Virus record (IMG/VR): IMGVR_UViG_3300025133_000333
Coordinates: 1-36,016 of that record
DNA from: a virus
DNA: 36,016 nt
Reading direction: 5' to 3' (one strand)
Shown: one piece after another, positions 20,159 through 29,001 of the stretch
Layout: each line of letters begins with the position of its first letter
Position numbering within the stretch: the stretch's first letter is position 1
The notes under the pieces: model-generated
What the model was told of the DNA's origin: nothing
Seen by the model: the letters and a program-made list of their open reading frames with translations, nothing else
Databases searched by the model: none
Made by a program: the position numbers and the translations under genes

Positions 20159-20183
20159 AAAAACCGGGGAGCCGAAGCCCCCC
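20159..20183 (-). terminator. Intrinsic terminator after the major capsid gene
   Basis: Read on the minus strand, the sequence forms a 7-bp stem GGGGGGC / GCUCCCC (one G-U pair) closed by a UUCG tetraloop, then GG and a run of five U. It begins 26 bp downstream of the capsid stop codon, points in the direction of the operon, and separates head genes from the tail genes to its left. It is the only clear intrinsic terminator I found in the window. Confidence 0.85.
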
Positions 20184-20208
20184 AGTAGTTAACATACAGT
20201 CTATACAG

Positions 20209-21663
20209 TTAGTAAGTTAGTAACATAAAGTTATTAGCTCCTTGTGTGACCAAGCATCTTTCAGATAAGTGATGCACCTCCATAGCATCTAAGCTAGAAG
20301 TAGTGGCACCAACAGAACCTGTAACCCAAGTCTTCATCTTACGCGATTCAGTTTGAGAAGCTCTGTAACGAACGTGTAGGAAAGGACGCTTAAGGTTCTT
20401 ACCTAAATTTTGATCGTATACAGAAGACACTCCAGCTGGAACCATAATACCAACATACTCAGCGTCTGCTTCAGCGAAACCACCCCTTGTAGAAGCATCA
20501 TTTAAGTATTTCCAATCAGTCTTATAGAAATCATATGATCCACGACGGAACCCAGAGAACCCTAAGTTAAGAGCCATGTCCTCATCGTTGTCAAATACTC
20601 CCCAAGAAGTAGAACCGCCACCAGACCATGTTCCTCCATTTTGATCAGCAAGCATGTCATCAACATTTAACGCGCACGCTCGATTCAAAAACATCATATT
20701 TTCCTCGATAGAGCCTTGGCGATCAAATTCCGCTAAGATTAAATCAAATGCAGCTAATGTATCTGTGGCACTGTCTGAACTTAACCCATCAATAGAGTTA
20801 CCTCTTTCTTTTACGGCACTGAACAAACCTTGCGTTCCAGATCTCGCACCTAGCAAAGCTTCAGTAGCTGGTGCAGCGTCAGCTGCGTCGTCAGTTGATA
20901 ACTCACCTTCAATACACATCATCTCACAGTAGTCTGTGAAACGAGATACAGTATCACCAGCAGCCTTTAGATACCATAGATATCCGTTTTGCCCATCTTC
21001 ACCAGAAACTTCAACCCAACCAATTTGAGAAGCATCAGATCCTGATACCTCATAAAGGTCTTTTAAAATAACTGGTTTATTAGTGAACGACTTGAATTCC
21101 GGTTGAATTGAATCACCTCGACCTTCTTGACCTTTTTTGTACTCAGATCCAAAAACGAATCCTAATACAGCTCCATCAGTAAATGTGATATCACCTGTTT
21201 CGCTAGAATCCATTTTAGTTTGTGTATAAGGTACACAATCGTAAGTTGATCCATCTGCTGCTACAGCTGTAACATAACACCTAAGTGTTCCTACACCGGT
21301 TCGGTTTAATAACACATTATCCCCAACGCGTACTGCATGGGTCGTATCTGTAGTAGTAACTTGACCAGCGCCAACTGCAGCTCCACCATCAGCGTTGATG
21401 ACTCCAGCTGCTGATAGGTGTAATCGCCCTTGCTCTGACCAAATAACTTGATCTGCGCTCATTGCTTCTTCAGCACCTACTTGCGCTAAGAATCCTGAGA
21501 TAGTTCTGTTTCCAAAAACCTCAGCTTCTTTTTCCATTAAATCAGGTAAATACTGCGCTGTCCATCCGTCGTTTCTTAAATCTAAGAAAGCAGAGGCTAC
21601 AGTTTGTTTACCTGGTGCGGGTACAGAGTTTAATCCTGACCCGTTTACAACTCCATCACTCAT
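20209..21663 (-). CDS. Major capsid protein (putative, HK97-type position)
   Basis: The 484-aa protein follows the scaffold-like gene by 20 bp and portal/terminase before that, the standard place for the major capsid protein. The N-terminal part (residues 25-65) includes WTAQYLPDLMEKEAEVFGN, resembling the first helices of capsid subunits. A Gly/Thr/Val-rich beta section (90-170) could be an inserted domain, and the C-terminal portion is mixed beta (FLHVRYRASQTESRKMKTWV) ending in hydrophobic FMLLTY. There is no signal peptide or membrane segment. A strong terminator just after the stop fits a highly expressed head protein whose transcripts should not all read on into tail genes. The leader is A/T-rich (AAAAATTAAAAAATT). 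The fold itself cannot be proven from sequence by eye. Confidence 0.8.
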   Translation of the reverse strand: MSDGVVNGSGLNSVPAPGKQTVASAFLDLRNDGWTAQYLPDLMEKEAEVFGNRTISGFLAQVGAEEAMSADQVIWSEQGRLHLSAAGVINADGGAAVGAGQVTTTDTTHAVRVGDNVLLNRTGVGTLRCYVTAVAADGSTYDCVPYTQTKMDSSETGDITFTDGAVLGFVFGSEYKKGQEGRGDSIQPEFKSFTNKPVILKDLYEVSGSDASQIGWVEVSGEDGQNGYLWYLKAAGDTVSRFTDYCEMMCIEGELSTDDAADAAPATEALLGARSGTQGLFSAVKERGNSIDGLSSDSATDTLAAFDLILAEFDRQGSIEENMMFLNRACALNVDDMLADQNGGTWSGGGSTSWGVFDNDEDMALNLGFSGFRRGSYDFYKTDWKYLNDASTRGGFAEADAEYVGIMVPAGVSSVYDQNLGKNLKRPFLHVRYRASQTESRKMKTWVTGSVGATTSSLDAMEVHHLSERCLVTQGANNFMLLTY

Positions 21664-21683
21664 AATTTTTTAATTTTTAATTA

Positions 21684-22844
21684 TTAATTTTTGTTTTTAC
21701 TTTTAATTTTATACTTAAAAGAAGCGGAATCATCACCTAGCACTTTGAACTTCATACCCCCAGTCTGCGCTTCTCCATGAGAGGATCTAGCGGTTGTGTT
21801 GATATTCTTAGCTTTGGCTACACTGTCTTTCAGCGCATCTGCCTTGCCTTGTTCATAGAAGTGTTGAGCAACTGCATCTGCATTCATAGCTGTATACAAA
21901 CTCTTATGGTAACCTTTAGCATCTGACAACGTGTTATCTTCATCCAAAAACTTTTTGGTAAAGTTATTTATGTCGCTTTGGGTTTCCTTTACTTGGTTCG
22001 CATCCTTAACATTAAATCTAAACTTCTTATCTCCGACATTATATTCAAAACCTTTGAACTTGTCATTGAAAACCTGCTCGGTCTTCTTAGTAAATTTAAA
22101 CTTCTGCTCTTGAGCTGTTTTTCGCGTATGCTCCGACTCTTTATTGTATCTATCGAAGAAATTTATAGCTTTCTGCTGCTCTTCAGTGAGTTTACTTCCA
22201 GCTTTAATCTCTTCGTAATATTTAGACTTTTGCCCGTCTAAATAGGTCTTGGCCTCGGCAACTTGCTCTTTGAGGGCCAATTTTTTTCTTTTAATATCTC
22301 TTTCATCATCTACATCCTCGTCAAACGAGAAGTTATCTTCCATAAGGAAGTTAATCTCCTCCGAGTCTAGATGAGGTTTAGTTCTTTTGTAGTATTCAAG
22401 TAAAGCTTCTTGACTGTCTAAGTCCTCAACGTTTCTATTTAAGTTAACATAGTCCTGAAGGTCACCACCAGTTTCGTCCATAAAGTCCATTAACTTCTGA
22501 ACGTTTTCAGGTAAATCTCCACTTATCTCCTTAGCTTCAATACCCGGAAACAACTCCTCGGTAACCTCTTCTTCTGTTACTTCCTCAAGTGCGGGCGCTT
22601 CGTCATCAGCGACCTCTTCTTGTGCAACCTCTTCAATTGCTTCTTCGAGATCAGTTTGGTTTTCATCAACTACTTCTTCTTGTGGTTCTACTGGTTTACT
22701 TAAATCTACTTTAATGACGTCTGGGTCATCTTTGCTTTCAAATTTTTCTAGATCAGGTTCTACAACCTGTTCTTCTACAGCCTCTACCTGAGGCTCTTCT
22801 TGGATAACCTCTTCGGTTACCTCTTCATTTTTTACTTCTTCCAT
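21684..22844 (-). CDS. Putative capsid scaffolding protein
   Basis: Residues 1-105 are extremely acidic and repetitive in Glu, Val and Asp. Residues 150-300 are helical with many Lys/Glu/Gln and predicted coiled coil, and the last 30 residues are basic (KFKVLGDD..., KYKIKSKNKN). An acidic, helical protein with a basic C-terminal tip, encoded between portal and major capsid genes, is the usual profile of phage scaffolding proteins: the basic tip contacts the capsid subunit, and the scaffold leaves before DNA packaging. It starts 14 bp after the portal stop with an A/T-only leader. No protease motif is visible. Confidence 0.75.
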   Translation of the reverse strand: MEEVKNEEVTEEVIQEEPQVEAVEEQVVEPDLEKFESKDDPDVIKVDLSKPVEPQEEVVDENQTDLEEAIEEVAQEEVADDEAPALEEVTEEEVTEELFPGIEAKEISGDLPENVQKLMDFMDETGGDLQDYVNLNRNVEDLDSQEALLEYYKRTKPHLDSEEINFLMEDNFSFDEDVDDERDIKRKKLALKEQVAEAKTYLDGQKSKYYEEIKAGSKLTEEQQKAINFFDRYNKESEHTRKTAQEQKFKFTKKTEQVFNDKFKGFEYNVGDKKFRFNVKDANQVKETQSDINNFTKKFLDEDNTLSDAKGYHKSLYTAMNADAVAQHFYEQGKADALKDSVAKAKNINTTARSSHGEAQTGGMKFKVLGDDSASFKYKIKSKNKN

Positions 22845-22858
22845 AATATATTATATAA

Positions 22859-25228
22859 TTAATTACCAATTTGTGGGCTGAACTTATCTAAACCCATTCC
22901 GCCTCCTAGGATATCATTACCTGAAGACTCAAACTTTTTAGCTTGTGCTTTAACAGTTTCTCGCTTATCTTTACCAACCTCTTTCATGCCCTCTATCCTT
23001 TCTGTAGATTCTCTTTCTTGATCACGTAGACTTTGGTTAAGATCAAACTCAAATTGCATCAACTCTTTCTTCAGTCTAACTTCCTCTTGTAAGTGCATAA
23101 GTTTAGCTTGTGATTTAGTTTGCTCTAATTGAAGGTCTGTTTGAGCTTTTGCCTGATTTTTTTGCATCTCAGAATCAGCTGCTGCTTGCTGAGTTTGTGC
23201 ATTAGCCTCCGCTTGGGCTTTAATATTCTCTTGCTGGAGTTTTTGGTCACGTTCTTGCTTCTTCTTGCGTTTTATTTTTAATAACTGATTAGCGAGTTTT
23301 AGGTTCTTAACCTCCCGAATATCTATAGCATCATCTAAATCTATTAGTTGTTGGGCTAAAGCCGTTTGTATGTTATTCTCTAACATCTGTTTCTCCTCTT
23401 CATCAGGCTCTAGTTCTATAAATATACCAAAGTCATATAGATGTAATTCTGCCATCTCTTTGAGCGTAGCTACATTATGTGCTCCTATAGCTTGAACAAA
23501 AGCATCAGCCGTAGGTGAATACTCTAGTATATCTGAAATCCTAAGAGATAAAGCCTCCGCTATCTCCGATGTCAAGAACATGGAGCCAAGCAAAACGTGC
23601 CTTGTTGCTACATTAGAATTAGCTGCCGCTAACTTCTGCACTCCTACTAGTGACTTGGGATCTGGAACACTAGCGTCTCTAGCCTCGTTCAACCCTGTTA
23701 CATCCCGTATCATTTGAAGATAGTAGTTGTAAGTGTTTATTAAACTACCAATTTTATTTTGCCCAGCTCCGTTAGATATCTGCTGTATAGGAATTTTCCC
23801 TGGATTTGGGTCACCATCAGATGTTAAACTCCGACCTATAACACTACCCGTTTGGAAGAACATGTTAAGCGCTTCTTGCGGGTTATAGTTCGTGCCATTA
23901 CCTAAATCTACTTCAGCAAGTCCATCAGCATCAAGGTATACTCCGTCAGGTACCATACGCGACATCACTTGCTGTAACTTAAGATGCGTTAACTGAATAG
24001 TATCAGCAAACCCAGTAATTCTACTAACTATAGATTCAATGCGACCCTCATACATTCTAGGTGCAACTAAAGAGTAGTTCATTTTAACTTTATTAAAATC
24101 ACTCTTGCTACGCATCATATTTTCCGCTTTCTCCCACTTAAGCAATTTATCAGTACCTAAAATCATAGCACCTTCAAATATGCATTCTACAGATCTTTGT
24201 AATCTAGAGTATCCGCCTTCCTTGTCTACTGGAGGATTGAAAGTATCAGGTTTTTCTATAGCTTTATATCCACCACTACCTGTCTCTTTAATTTTATAAA
24301 CGTCATTAGTGTGTGTTCTAAAGTTAAAATATAAGACTTGAACTTTGTTTTTGTCCGTTTCCTGGGCACGTCTACCTATATTTCTTTTGCTGCTTCTAGA
24401 GTATATATCCTTTATATCAGATTCTGTTAGATTGTCAAATTCTCTAGCTAATTCGTTAATTGGAATTGTCTTAACTTCACCTATGTAGTATATATCCTCA
24501 AAGTATGGTGAATCCGTATATGAATAAACAATATTAGCGGGATCAACATACTCTATAGTAACTCCATCACTCCAATTAAAGTTGGTTTTAACACACGCAA
24601 TGCCAAGTACCGTTAAATCATATAAGAGCCGCTGTCTAGTTAAGTCATATTTATTTCCATCTAACAAAACGTTTATAGCTTGCTCCTCCGCTATTTCTAC
24701 AGCTTGTTTATAATCAAGTTGCATGTGCAAGTCTAACTCCTCTTGAGTGTCCGGTAAATCTTCTTTTTTATTTTCGTATAAATCTACATTAAATAAGCTA
24801 GCGGCTTGATCGTTATAAACTTTAGCTTCCATGTCTCTCATAACAGACTCCATATACTCAGTCCTTTTACTAACACCAAACTGGTCTTGTGAGTAGGCTT
24901 TTACGCTAAACATTCTCTCCGACATGCCATTTACTACTATATCTACAAACTTAGGTATAATAGGCACAGGTTTCCAATCTAAATTAAGATAGGATAAATC
25001 ACCATTAATAGACAACTCATCCTTATATTTCTGTATAGATTGCTCTCCTCTAGCATACAATCTTAAGTTGTGAAACTTTTGCTGAGCAGCACTGTATCTA
25101 TTGTTATAGGAATCTTTGAACCACTCTTGTTCAATAGCCCTAGCTACCTTAAGCCCATACTCAAGGCTCATTTTCTCTAAGTCGGGAACCGCTTGAGAAG
25201 GAAAATTAACATGTACTGACTCAGCCAT
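22859..25228 (-). CDS. Portal protein
   Basis: The 789-aa protein sits 3 bp after the large terminase gene. The N-terminal 150 residues are alpha-rich with FHNLRLYARGEQSIQKY and IPKFVDIVVNGMSERMF segments. The middle contains a YVDPANIVYSYTDSPYFED stretch (about residues 230-248) common in podovirus-size portals. The C-terminal part (about 630-750) is a Gln/Lys/Glu-rich helix with coiled-coil look, consistent with a portal barrel. Portals form the dodecameric ring through which DNA enters and leaves the capsid and which docks the terminase. Length and neighbours (TerL, scaffold, capsid) agree with this call, which I hold firmly. Confidence 0.9.
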   Translation of the reverse strand: MAESVHVNFPSQAVPDLEKMSLEYGLKVARAIEQEWFKDSYNNRYSAAQQKFHNLRLYARGEQSIQKYKDELSINGDLSYLNLDWKPVPIIPKFVDIVVNGMSERMFSVKAYSQDQFGVSKRTEYMESVMRDMEAKVYNDQAASLFNVDLYENKKEDLPDTQEELDLHMQLDYKQAVEIAEEQAINVLLDGNKYDLTRQRLLYDLTVLGIACVKTNFNWSDGVTIEYVDPANIVYSYTDSPYFEDIYYIGEVKTIPINELAREFDNLTESDIKDIYSRSSKRNIGRRAQETDKNKVQVLYFNFRTHTNDVYKIKETGSGGYKAIEKPDTFNPPVDKEGGYSRLQRSVECIFEGAMILGTDKLLKWEKAENMMRSKSDFNKVKMNYSLVAPRMYEGRIESIVSRITGFADTIQLTHLKLQQVMSRMVPDGVYLDADGLAEVDLGNGTNYNPQEALNMFFQTGSVIGRSLTSDGDPNPGKIPIQQISNGAGQNKIGSLINTYNYYLQMIRDVTGLNEARDASVPDPKSLVGVQKLAAANSNVATRHVLLGSMFLTSEIAEALSLRISDILEYSPTADAFVQAIGAHNVATLKEMAELHLYDFGIFIELEPDEEEKQMLENNIQTALAQQLIDLDDAIDIREVKNLKLANQLLKIKRKKKQERDQKLQQENIKAQAEANAQTQQAAADSEMQKNQAKAQTDLQLEQTKSQAKLMHLQEEVRLKKELMQFEFDLNQSLRDQERESTERIEGMKEVGKDKRETVKAQAKKFESSGNDILGGGMGLDKFSPQIGN

Positions 25229-25231
25229 ATT

Positions 25232-27445
25232 CTACTTTATTATTTGGGACATAAATCCCTTATTGTTATATTTTGCTATATTTAAATCTAAAGGTTGTAT
25301 TTCTACCTTAGCGTTAGACGCGTATAGATGTCTGTTGCAGGCCATGATAGCTAAACCAGAACTTATAGAAGCATCATGTTTAGTTCTCTTGTTTATATCA
25401 AATCTAGCCCAATCATTTAATAACTCATTAAAGTATAACGTACCATAATTGCCCTCGCCTAAATGACCTACATGTTCTTGTATATACATCTCTATAGCCG
25501 CTGCGTGAGCTTGTTTAATGTCTTCACTAGAGTTTGGTATACCACCAACCTCTTTTTCTGCCACTGACAGCTTCTTCCATACTTTATCTGGTCTGTTCAT
25601 GCTATACCCTCTGTATCCTCTTCGACGTAGATAATATAGTAATCTTGGTTTATTGTTCTCCGCAAGGAGTGGCATACCATAAAATACCAACGCCATAAGT
25701 ACATCCTCGAAAAACATCTCTGCGGTTTGGGGTCTTGCTATATATTCTAAGAAGAACGTACTCGAAGGAGCGTCTTCCATAGAGAATTTAGTTAATCCGT
25801 GGAGCGATCCTTTTGATCCTTTGCCATCAACAGTGCCGCTAATATCATAACTATCACAGCCAAACGCCCCAATATGATTATTGCCTGGGAACCTAACACC
25901 ATTCTTTATAACTTGTTTGTTTTGTAAAACCACGGGCGGAACCCAACTCACCTTAAACCTACCACTTGGATCTGGATAAAAGACAACTTTTGAATCTTTA
26001 ATACCATTCTCCCACTGAAAACTCCCAGTAGTAGTATGCGCTGCATGCCTACTACCTTCGTTATAGTCTATTTGCTCATATATCTTCATTAAATTGAAGA
26101 TGCTATTTTTACTCTCATCCCGGAACGCGTGTTCAGTAGTTCTAGGAAATTGACGATAAAACTCATTTAAAGCATCTGGATCATCTTTTAATCCCTCAAC
26201 CTCGTTGTCCCAGCTGTCTACAACACCAACGTCTATTAATTCACCGTCTGGTCCCAGTCGTTCTCCATCACGTGGATTATCAAAGACTGGAAATCCGTAC
26301 TCGTCAATAAATCCTTCATAGTTCCATTCCATTGGGACAAAGAGAGAATAAAGCCCAGACTTCGTTTGTCCATTACGGTTTCGCTTTGATACATCTGAAT
26401 CATTAAAAAGTTTCTTAAAATTGCTACCTCCCTTATCTAACGCGTTAGAAGTAGAACCCATGAGACATTTCCCTACGATTCTACTACCTAATCTCAAACA
26501 AGTTTTAGTAACCCTCCAATTGTTTAATATATTATCTGGTCTCTCCCATTTACCACTCTCATCATGTACTAATAGATTAAGTTTTTCACCATCATAGCTA
26601 TTATCTCCAGTGTTCTTCCAATCTATAGTAGTGTCAAGACCCACTATCTCCTCGAGCTTTTCATTGCTCTGTATTTTCTTTCTAGTAAACTTACTCGCCG
26701 GAACTCTATACGCTAATTCCGATTTCGGACGATCCATACCGTCCTGTATAGGTTTAAAAAAGAAAGGGTAGTTTATAGATATAGGTACTACTTTATCTGT
26801 AAACATCTTTTTAGCGTCGGCCCCAGACTTAGAGAGAATCCCATATCTACTATCACTCGATATAGTGGCTAAGTTAACTGCTTCTGCTGAACTCATAAAA
26901 GAGAATCCCGAACGGCGATTCTTAAGGTAGCACATTCCATAGCATCTCTTGTCAGCTTTACAAGCCTCCCAAAATATAAAGAATAGCCTATTGGCCTCCC
27001 TAAAGTCTGGAGCTCCGACGTCAATCTTGCTCCATTGAAGGTACATGTAGTGACTACCTGTTAAATAGGTTGGTGTTCCGTTATTGTTAAACCAAAAACC
27101 TTCCTCCCTTCGTCTAAATTCTTCGTCGATATAATCATGCCACTTCTCTTTTTGTTCGTCTGGATAATTTCTCCAATCGAATATAGTCTTTAAGCGACTT
27201 AGTTCTTTTGGCATCTCCATCTTCTCCCACTTTTTCTTCTTATGCTCAAAAACATTAGTGGGTTTAGGCAGCGCTATCTTAAAACCTTGTATATCGTATA
27301 TCTCTCCTATAACACCATTCTTAGATAACACCACTATATCGTGATCTTTATCGTATCCGTACTTCCACTTCTTGCCTTTATTAAGTCTACTTAAAGTAGT
27401 CTTCTTTATAGGTTCTATTATTTTTACTAGCGTCTGCTCGTACAT
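25232..27445 (-). CDS. terL: Large terminase subunit (packaging ATPase-nuclease)
   Basis: The ATPase domain shows a deviant Walker A-like stretch KNRRSGFSF (residues 175-183), Walker B NLLVHDE (catalytic D295-E296) and a coupling motif GSTSNA (330-335). The C-terminal RNase H-like nuclease shows GAFGCDSYDIS with D531, an LEYIARP strand with E567, and a later HDASISSGLA segment as candidate third acidic strand. Residues 1-100 form a basic N-terminal extension. The protein cuts concatemers and pumps DNA through the portal, and is encoded immediately before it. The start overlaps the putative small terminase stop as TAATG. At 737 aa it is longer than the T7 and P22 enzymes. The lack of the canonical GK[TS] in Walker A is odd and listed separately. 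Confidence 0.92.
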   Translation of the reverse strand: MYEQTLVKIIEPIKKTTLSRLNKGKKWKYGYDKDHDIVVLSKNGVIGEIYDIQGFKIALPKPTNVFEHKKKKWEKMEMPKELSRLKTIFDWRNYPDEQKEKWHDYIDEEFRRREEGFWFNNNGTPTYLTGSHYMYLQWSKIDVGAPDFREANRLFFIFWEACKADKRCYGMCYLKNRRSGFSFMSSAEAVNLATISSDSRYGILSKSGADAKKMFTDKVVPISINYPFFFKPIQDGMDRPKSELAYRVPASKFTRKKIQSNEKLEEIVGLDTTIDWKNTGDNSYDGEKLNLLVHDESGKWERPDNILNNWRVTKTCLRLGSRIVGKCLMGSTSNALDKGGSNFKKLFNDSDVSKRNRNGQTKSGLYSLFVPMEWNYEGFIDEYGFPVFDNPRDGERLGPDGELIDVGVVDSWDNEVEGLKDDPDALNEFYRQFPRTTEHAFRDESKNSIFNLMKIYEQIDYNEGSRHAAHTTTGSFQWENGIKDSKVVFYPDPSGRFKVSWVPPVVLQNKQVIKNGVRFPGNNHIGAFGCDSYDISGTVDGKGSKGSLHGLTKFSMEDAPSSTFFLEYIARPQTAEMFFEDVLMALVFYGMPLLAENNKPRLLYYLRRRGYRGYSMNRPDKVWKKLSVAEKEVGGIPNSSEDIKQAHAAAIEMYIQEHVGHLGEGNYGTLYFNELLNDWARFDINKRTKHDASISSGLAIMACNRHLYASNAKVEIQPLDLNIAKYNNKGFMSQIIK

Positions 27446-27720
27446 TACTTAGATCTTCCTTCGGCAAAACCTTTAAAAGCTTTATTTTTCTTCTCTTCAG
27501 GTTCTCGACCCTCTAGTAGGTTCTCTTCTTCTTGAATTCGTGTTAGTATCTCAAAAGCGTCAAATATAGCAAGCTTTTTTGTAGCGGCAGCGTTTTTGAG
27601 TCTATCTGCGGTGATATCATCACCTGAATCTACAATAGCTTCTTTAGCCACCTTGATCAACTCTTCAACTGCTCTATGCCCAGCTTGGATTATATTCCTC
27701 TTCGTCTCCTTGATGTTCAT
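27445..27720 (-). CDS. Putative small terminase subunit (91 aa)
   Basis: The chosen start is the ATG at 27720 (MNIKETKRNIIQAG). A TTG at 27771 would add 17 residues but lies deep inside the preceding gene. The short helical protein has an RNIIQAGHRAVEELIK helix, a DRLKNAAATKKLAIFDAFEI helix and a Lys/Glu-rich tail, the size and helical character expected of a DNA-recognising TerS. It is coupled to TerL by a TAATG overlap. The start lies inside the end of the two-domain GroES-like gene (47-bp overlap in another frame). The TerS call depends mainly on its position. Confidence 0.6.
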   Translation of the reverse strand: MNIKETKRNIIQAGHRAVEELIKVAKEAIVDSGDDITADRLKNAAATKKLAIFDAFEILTRIQEEENLLEGREPEEKKNKAFKGFAEGRSK

Positions 27721-28261
27721 ATTTAATTGTAATAAAATTAGATAACACTCTGTATAACTTTTGACCATCAACTATAAATTCAAACTCACTGCTAGGTCTA
27801 AATCCAATTAGATCGCCCTCTTCTACTGTACCATCAGTATACCTAACAACACCCATTAAAGGTCTCTCTGTTTCAGTGTCAAATTCATCTATAGACTGAA
27901 GAGGTTGAACAAAACAATATCCTTTAGGACAATTCCATTCACCACCCTCCCTTTTATACAAGTACACTTGATCTCTTGCTACTAGATATTTACCCTCTTC
28001 AAGAAACGATCTACTGTTTCTTTCTCTGCCTTTTACATCGTGCCATCTGCGAAAAACGTTGTGATGCAAGGTGATTACATCTCCCACGCGAGGATTTAAA
28101 GGAGCGCCAGCTCGAGGCACAGATAAAACCCGCGCCTCCCTGTTTATGTACTGATGGTTAAATATCTCAGTGTTTAATATCAACTCCTTGTCTCCAATTT
28201 TTTTGCTATTGTTATACCTATCACCTAGTGGTTCGACAATATAGTCGTAGACTGAATCCAT
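27674..28261 (-). CDS. Tandem GroES-like (Cpn10-fold) protein, putative second co-chaperonin
   Basis: The start is the ATG at 28261, which overlaps the TGA of the 73-aa gene as TGATG. The 195 residues look like two consecutive Cpn10 halves. The first (about residues 60-105) has RVGDVITLHHNVFRRW, a loop, then GKYLVARDQVYLYK. The second (about 115-185) starts with YCFVQPL, has a GVVRYTDG strand, then EGDLIGFRP, a DGQKLYRV strand and a final hydrophobic strand FITIKYE. This follows the GroES pattern of V-x-V-G-D-x-V, a loop, G-x-x-Y-x-V, D-x-[VI]-x-x-[IV]. The usual mobile-loop signature GG[IL][VL]L is not evident. The gene lies between small conserved-type genes and the terminase pair, 3.5 kb from GroEL/GroES. 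The fold is inferred by pattern, so GroEL partnership is a hypothesis. Confidence 0.55.
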   Translation of the reverse strand: MDSVYDYIVEPLGDRYNNSKKIGDKELILNTEIFNHQYINREARVLSVPRAGAPLNPRVGDVITLHHNVFRRWHDVKGRERNSRSFLEEGKYLVARDQVYLYKREGGEWNCPKGYCFVQPLQSIDEFDTETERPLMGVVRYTDGTVEEGDLIGFRPSSEFEFIVDGQKLYRVLSNFITIKYEHQGDEEEYNPSWA

Positions 28262-28482
28262 CAATACTCTAAATTATACTCCACAGATACCGCCATGTTT
28301 TTATTGAAATCCTTCCAAGGTATAACGGTTTTATCTTTTCTGATGTATATAGAGTACTTAGTCTCCTCTTCTAAGATGTCACATATAGTATGACCACCAT
28401 ACACTTCTTGCCCAACGGCATAATGCATGGAGTCATTCTTGTAGTCTTTACCTATCGTGATCTTACGAATCAGATGGCTCAT
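28261..28482 (-). CDS. Small protein of unknown function (73 aa)
   Basis: The sequence is beta-rich with a GKDYKNDSMHYAVGQEVYGG segment and a Tyr/Trp/Lys C-terminal half; there is no membrane segment and no catalytic motif. It overlaps the preceding coiled-coil gene by 20 bp and the following GroES-like gene by one base (TGATG), so it is embedded in a tightly coupled set. It resembles small conserved proteins near terminase genes of marine phages, but no function can be given. Confidence 0.65.
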   Translation of the reverse strand: MSHLIRKITIGKDYKNDSMHYAVGQEVYGGHTICDILEEETKYSIYIRKDKTVIPWKDFNKNMAVSVEYNLEY

Positions 28483-28747
28483 TCTCTTTGTATTTTATAG
28501 TTCCGTCGTTTATATTGACGTCTATATCTTTACCGTATTCTTCACGAATTTCATCTTGTAATATATTGAGTTGATCGTTACCTTGAAACAGAGTATTTAA
28601 AGCTCCATGTTTCTGCGCTTCGAGTTGCCCAATATCGAGTTTAAGCTTATTTAAAGCTTGAACGATGCTTTGTAACTTACCTAAATGCTCATCAGAGATC
28701 TTCTCTGGTTTTAGGTCTACAACCTTCTTATTTTTTGATTTACCCAT
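28463..28747 (-). CDS. Small coiled-coil protein (94 aa)
   Basis: A basic start (MGKSKNKKVVDLKPEK) leads into one long helix (residues 16-75) with heptad-like Leu/Ile spacing (LGKLQSIVQALNKLKLDIGQ), then a short beta/charged tail (DVNINDGTIKYKENE). This is a typical small phage coiled-coil protein, perhaps an assembly factor or chaperone helper. It starts one base after an A/T repeat shared with the GroEL leader and overlaps the next gene by 20 bp. Function is unknown. Confidence 0.65.
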   Translation of the reverse strand: MGKSKNKKVVDLKPEKISDEHLGKLQSIVQALNKLKLDIGQLEAQKHGALNTLFQGNDQLNILQDEIREEYGKDIDVNINDGTIKYKENEPSDS

Positions 28748-28748
28748 A

Positions 28749-28767
28749 ATTAAATTAAATTAAATTT
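28749..28767 (-). repeat. 19-bp ATTAA-type repeat, identical copy upstream of GroEL
   Basis: The stretch attaaattaaattaaattt on the plus strand lies immediately upstream of the coiled-coil gene start. An identical 19-bp copy sits five bases upstream of the GroEL start at 33372-33390. Both are leaders of genes that follow a non-overlapping junction. Confidence 0.6.
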
Positions 28768-28768
28768 A

Positions 28769-28999
28769 TTAAATAGTTGTTTCTGTATACCATTCTCCAT
28801 TTTCATTGTTTAGGATAGCTAGTATCTCGCTATGTGTATATTGTGTTTCGCCGTCTAGAAAAGATGGAGTGTCTCCCTCGAACTTCACAAACGTTTTAGT
28901 GTTGTTAATATTATAACGCAAAGTGTCAGAACTTGTCTCTAGTACTTGAGAGAAGTCCACCGAACCTATATCTGATGATTCTATAATTACATATTTCAT
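28769..28999 (-). CDS. Small conserved-type phage protein (76 aa), unknown function
   Basis: The start is the ATG at 28999 (MKYVIIESSDIGSVDFSQVL); a TTG at 29008 is possible but unneeded. The protein contains TSSDTLRYNINNTKTFVKFE and a LDGETQYTHSEILAIL helix. I recognise this type as a recurrent small protein in marine tailed-phage genomes, without an assigned function. It follows the LamG-like gene with a two-base gap. There is no membrane segment or cysteine pair. Confidence 0.7.
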   Translation of the reverse strand: MKYVIIESSDIGSVDFSQVLETSSDTLRYNINNTKTFVKFEGDTPSFLDGETQYTHSEILAILNNENGEWYTETTI

Positions 29000-29001
29000 T
29001 G

